A stretch of DNA of 64,000 nucleotides from Candidimonas nitroreducens (GTDB taxonomy: Bacteria > Pseudomonadota > Gammaproteobacteria > Burkholderiales > Burkholderiaceae_B), in contig NZ_NJIH01000006.1 of NCBI RefSeq assembly GCF_002209565.1, forward strand, positions 1 to 64,000, in the 5' to 3' direction. Position 1 is the stretch's first letter. Every line of letters starts with the position of its first letter. The notes beneath the pieces were generated by a model that had not been told where the DNA came from, searched no databases, and was given only the letters and a program-made list of their open reading frames with translations. The translations under genes were made by a program, and so were the position numbers. Shown here piece by piece: positions 60,828-64,000 of this stretch.

Positions 60828-62044
60828 CGAGCCAGCTGCCGCTAGCAGGCGTACGGATAACTGATTTCACCTGGATCGGCGCAGGCTCTTATACCACGAA
60901 GATCCTGGCCGATGCGGGCGCAGAAGTCATCAAGATCGAGAGCATAGACCGTGTCGATTCGCTGCGCCTGGCCGCTCCGTATAAAGACGGCATCAAGGGG
61001 GTGAACCGCAGCGGCTACTTCGCCGACCGCAACTCCAGCAAGCGCAGCATGACGCTGAATATGAAACACCCCCGCGCGCTGGAACTGGTCTCCCGGCTGA
61101 TCCGGCAAAGCGACATCATCGCGAACAACTTCACACCCGGCGTCATGGATCGCTTCGGCCTTGGCTATGAAGCGGTACGGGCGATGAAGGAAGACATCAT
61201 CTACCTTGCCATGTCCATGCAAGGCTCGACCGGGCCGCAAAGGCATTATCTGGGCTATGGCGCCACGATGGCAGCGGTGACGGGCATCCAGCATCTTACG
61301 GGCCTGCCGGGCAGAGAACCGGCAGGCACCGGCACCAACTATCCCGATCACATCCCCAACCCGTGCCATGCGACGTTCGCAGTACTTGCCGCATTGCGGC
61401 ATCGACGCCGCACGGGCCAGGGGCAGCGCATCGACATGGCGCAAACCGAGCCTACCGTTGCCCTGCTCGGGCCCGCGGTGCTCGAATACACCGCAAACGG
61501 CCACGTTCCCCAGGCGCGAGGGAATCGCCATCCGCAAGCCGCGCCCCATGGGGTGTATCGCTGTGTCGGGGACGATCGCTGGATAGCCATCGCGGTAATG
61601 AACGATGCGCAGTGGCGCGGCCTGCGCGACGCACTCGGCAAGCCGGCCTGGATGGGCGATGCCGAACTGGACAGTACCCAGGGCCGGCTGGAACGTGCGG
61701 ATGAAATTGATGAGCAGCTGAATCAGGAAACCGGGAGATATGTCGTCGAGGCGCTGGTCGACCTGTTGCAGCAGCATGGCGTGCCGGCGGGCCGGGTCAG
61801 TACCGCCGCCGACGTCATCGCCGATCCGCAACTACGCCATCGCGGCCATTGGCTGAGCCTCGACCACCCCGAAATGGGGCCTTCTCTGTACAACGCCCAG
61901 CCGTTTCGCAATGCCCGAAGCCCTGCGGGACAGGCCAGGCCGGCACCCTTGCTTGGGCAACACACGCGAGAAATATGCAGCACGCTGCTCGGCCTGAATG
62001 ACGCAGAAATTGCGCGCCTGACGGAAGAAGGCGCGCTACGTTGA
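60824..62044 (+). CDS. CaiB/BaiF class III CoA-transferase, second of a pair
   Basis: A 406-residue class III CoA-transferase-fold protein. Seen: LAGVRITDFTWIGAGSYTTK, GAEVIKIES, RNSSKRSMTLNMKHPRALEL. At the catalytic position the sequence reads LGYGATMAAVTGIQHLTG, with no Asp where the partner at 59571 has one. It could be the non-catalytic subunit of a heteromer (as described for benzylsuccinate CoA-transferase BbsEF) or use another residue. Its ATG lies within the end of the preceding gene, so translation is coupled. Confidence 0.88.
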   Translation: MTSQLPLAGVRITDFTWIGAGSYTTKILADAGAEVIKIESIDRVDSLRLAAPYKDGIKGVNRSGYFADRNSSKRSMTLNMKHPRALELVSRLIRQSDIIANNFTPGVMDRFGLGYEAVRAMKEDIIYLAMSMQGSTGPQRHYLGYGATMAAVTGIQHLTGLPGREPAGTGTNYPDHIPNPCHATFAVLAALRHRRRTGQGQRIDMAQTEPTVALLGPAVLEYTANGHVPQARGNRHPQAAPHGVYRCVGDDRWIAIAVMNDAQWRGLRDALGKPAWMGDAELDSTQGRLERADEIDEQLNQETGRYVVEALVDLLQQHGVPAGRVSTAADVIADPQLRHRGHWLSLDHPEMGPSLYNAQPFRNARSPAGQARPAPLLGQHTREICSTLLGLNDAEIARLTEEGALR

Positions 62045-62060
62045 GAACAAGGACAAGCCA

Positions 62061-62843
62061 ATGAGCTCAGTCGAGATAACGGTCGAAGACCATATAGCCA
62101 CTATAGTCCTGAATCGGCCGGAAGCCCTGAACGCGGTGGATCCCGACATGCGGGTTCTTCTGCATTCCGCCTGGGATCGAATACGCCAGGACGACGATAT
62201 ATGGGTGGCCATCGTCACAGGCTCGGGGGATCGTTCCTTTTGTACCGGCTCCGATCTGAAAAAGACCTTGCCGTCCGGCGAGACTGCCGGCCAGCAATTA
62301 CTGGGCGCCCATGCCAGTGCAGGATCGCTTATTGCCAATCTCAATACAGACAAACCAATGATCGCGGCCGTCAACGGCTACGCCTTGGGCGGCGGCATGG
62401 AACTTGCTCTGGCCTGCGATATCCGCATATGCACGGAGAATGCCCAGTTCGCACTGCCCGAGGTCAAGGTCGGCAGCATGCCGGGGGCCGGCGGCTCCGT
62501 GCGCCTGCCCCGCTATATCGGACGCTCCGATGCCATGCTGATGCTGCTGACAGGCGCGCGAACCAATGCCGCGGAGGCGCTGCGCATAGGTTTGGTCAGC
62601 AAGGTAGTCCCGGCAGATCATCTGCTCGTCGAGGCACGAACTATTGCACAAGCCATCGCCGCCAACGCCCCGCTGTCGGTGCGGGCGGTCAAGCGCATGG
62701 TTCGTCAAGGCGAGGATATGCCGCTGTCCCACGCCATCGACGTAGAGCGAACCCTGTTCGCATTGCTCTACAACAGCGATGACCGAATCGAAGGACGCAA
62801 AGCCTTCGCCGAAAAGCGCAAGCCGCAGTTCAAAGGCCGGTGA
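62061..62843 (+). CDS. Enoyl-CoA hydratase/isomerase family protein
   Basis: A 260-residue crotonase-fold enzyme. Oxyanion region GSGDRSFCTGSDLKKTL, catalytic Glu in ALGGGMELALACDIRIC and second Glu in FALPEVKVGSMPGAGGSVRL are both present, so hydratase activity is plausible. C-terminal helix KAFAEKRKPQFKGR. 16 bases after the CoA-transferase pair: probably hydrates the enoyl-CoA formed by that pair. Confidence 0.93.
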   Translation: MSSVEITVEDHIATIVLNRPEALNAVDPDMRVLLHSAWDRIRQDDDIWVAIVTGSGDRSFCTGSDLKKTLPSGETAGQQLLGAHASAGSLIANLNTDKPMIAAVNGYALGGGMELALACDIRICTENAQFALPEVKVGSMPGAGGSVRLPRYIGRSDAMLMLLTGARTNAAEALRIGLVSKVVPADHLLVEARTIAQAIAANAPLSVRAVKRMVRQGEDMPLSHAIDVERTLFALLYNSDDRIEGRKAFAEKRKPQFKGR

Positions 62844-62913
62844 TCGAAGCCGGCTGCCGCCAGGCGCAGCCCTCGAGGTGATTGACCGCCTTTCAAGGCA
62901 AGGAGTTATCTGC

Positions 62914-63912
62914 ATGGAAAAGCCGAGAGTCGCCATTCTGGACGACTACCAGAACTTGGCGTTGGAGCTGGCTGACTGGAGCCCTGTGCAAAAGCGCTGT
63001 GAAGTGGTCGTCTTCGACAAACACCTGTCGGAGGAAGCGGCCGCCGAAGCCCTCGGAACCTTTGATGCCGTCTGCCTCACGCGAGAGCGCATGGCCATTC
63101 CAGGCTCGTTGCTGAATCGTTTGCCGCGTTTGAAGTTCATAGCTGTCACCGGCCCCCACAACCGTACACTGGATTTCGAAGCAGCCGACCGGCTGGGCAT
63201 CACCGTATCCTGCACGCCGCGCCCGGCCCAGGGGCAATTTGCCACGGCGGAACTGGCTTGGGGCCTGATTCTGGGACTGGCGCGGCACATACCCAAAGAA
63301 GCGGACAATATGCGCAACGGGGGCTGGCAGCATACCGTGGGCATGGCCCTGGCAGGCCGTACTCTAGGTTTGCTCGGACTGGGCCGGCTGGGCAGCCGCA
63401 TGGTGCCCATCGCGCACGCGTTCGGCATGGAGGTGATCGCCTGGAGCCAGAACCTGACCGAACAGACCGCACAGGATCTGGGAGCCCGGCGCGTCGAAAA
63501 AGAGGATTTGTTCCGGCGCAGTGATTTCATCAGCCTGCATCTCGTGCTCAGTGAACGCAGCCGGCACACCGTAGGCAGCCGGGAACTCGCATGGATGAAA
63601 CCCGGCGCATTCCTGGTCAACACGGCACGCGGAGCACTGATAGACCGCAAGGCGCTGCTGCAAGCCTTGCAGGAGCGCCGCATCGCCGGCGCGGCGCTGG
63701 ACACTTTCGAGGTCGAGCCGCTGCCGCCGGACGATGCTTTCCGCGATCTGGACAATGTCATTCTGACACCACATCTGGGGTACACCGTACAAGAACTGCT
63801 GGGCCCGTTCTACGCCGCCACGGTACAGAACCTGCAAGCGTGGCTCGACGGATCCCCGCAGCGTCTGCTGACCGCGAGCCATCCCCGGCTAACCGGGCAA
63901 GTGACGGTTTAG
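62914..63912 (+). CDS. D-isomer-specific 2-hydroxyacid dehydrogenase
   Basis: A 332-residue NAD-dependent dehydrogenase. Rossmann motif LGLLGLGRLGSRMVPIAHAF, substrate Arg in VNTARGALIDRKALL, Glu in DTFEVEPLPPDD and His in LTPHLGYTV: a complete catalytic set. The ATG at 62914 follows AAGGAGTTATCTGC. Last gene seen of the MmgE/CoA-transferase/hydratase operon; the 88 bases after its stop hold no further gene before the window ends. Confidence 0.9.
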   Translation: MEKPRVAILDDYQNLALELADWSPVQKRCEVVVFDKHLSEEAAAEALGTFDAVCLTRERMAIPGSLLNRLPRLKFIAVTGPHNRTLDFEAADRLGITVSCTPRPAQGQFATAELAWGLILGLARHIPKEADNMRNGGWQHTVGMALAGRTLGLLGLGRLGSRMVPIAHAFGMEVIAWSQNLTEQTAQDLGARRVEKEDLFRRSDFISLHLVLSERSRHTVGSRELAWMKPGAFLVNTARGALIDRKALLQALQERRIAGAALDTFEVEPLPPDDAFRDLDNVILTPHLGYTVQELLGPFYAATVQNLQAWLDGSPQRLLTASHPRLTGQVTV

Positions 63913-64000
63913 GGCACTCATCCTTTTTTGTTCAGCCGCCACCGTCCAACAGGGTCGCGGCCCACCTCCGAACACCTCGTCGCACTTCAATACACCTTGC

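Overview
This 64 kb window is a GC-rich stretch of bacterial chromosome. It most likely comes from a betaproteobacterium of the Alcaligenaceae (Bordetella/Achromobacter-like). The clearest sign is seven intact Bug-type periplasmic receptors (tripartite tricarboxylate family), a family hugely expanded in that group, together with many CaiB/BaiF CoA-transferases, MmgE/PrpD enzymes, and IclR, LysR and GntR regulators. No rRNA, CRISPR array, intact prophage or transposase gene was seen. There is one tRNA (Arg, anticodon ACG).

Layout. 0-3.5 kb: cold-shock protein, 3-methyladenine glycosylase, a 2-hydroxyacid dehydrogenase, an AlpA-like remnant and a FadR-type GntR regulator. 3.8-8.9 kb: a leftward Bug / M20 deacylase / Bug / RidA unit facing a DUF1445 (D-glutamate cyclase-like) gene, which suggests use of an N-acylated or cyclic amino-acid derivative. 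9-13 kb: tRNA-Arg, a second cold-shock gene, and two exported WG-repeat proteins. 13-19.3 kb: FMN-dependent 2-hydroxyacid dehydrogenase, FAH-family hydrolase, and two near-duplicate HpaI-type aldolases around a LysR gene. One aldolase lies behind an intact Bug gene; the other lies behind a Bug gene that has been deleted down to a short tail while its promoter was kept. 19.5-27.6 kb: gamma-carbonic anhydrase-like protein, a complete LivKHMGF transporter, a DUF2090 aldolase-like protein, a HAD phosphatase and a VC0807-like membrane protein.

27.7-36.6 kb: a CitE-like lyase, a MaoC hydratase, IclR, a class III CoA-transferase and a Bug receptor, a set that matches the logic of itaconate/mesaconate/citramalate breakdown to acetyl-CoA and pyruvate. 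Then come an HxlR/NAD(P)-binding protein pair and a LysR/alpha-beta hydrolase/Bug unit. 37-42.4 kb: an Fbp/Pot-type ABC importer with a fused double permease, followed by MmgE/PrpD. 42.4-50.3 kb: a leftward run of Bug, CoA-transferase, MmgE/PrpD, SMP-30 and MmgE/PrpD, bracketed by a dispersed repeat and a 7-bp tandem repeat, with an IclR gene beyond it. 50.6-64 kb: a two-subunit 3-oxoacid CoA-transferase plus Bug; IclR and an ornithine-cyclodeaminase homologue; then a divergent locus with PrpF-like isomerase and MLE-type racemase on one side and MmgE/PrpD, two class III CoA-transferases, enoyl-CoA hydratase and 2-hydroxyacid dehydrogenase on the other.

Taken together, most of the window is an accessory region of organic-acid uptake and CoA-ester catabolism built from repeated modules (receptor + CoA-transferase or hydratase/lyase + regulator). 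No Bug receptor has a TctA/TctB membrane partner in the window. Substrates cannot be read from sequence; pathway names below are inference from gene combinations.
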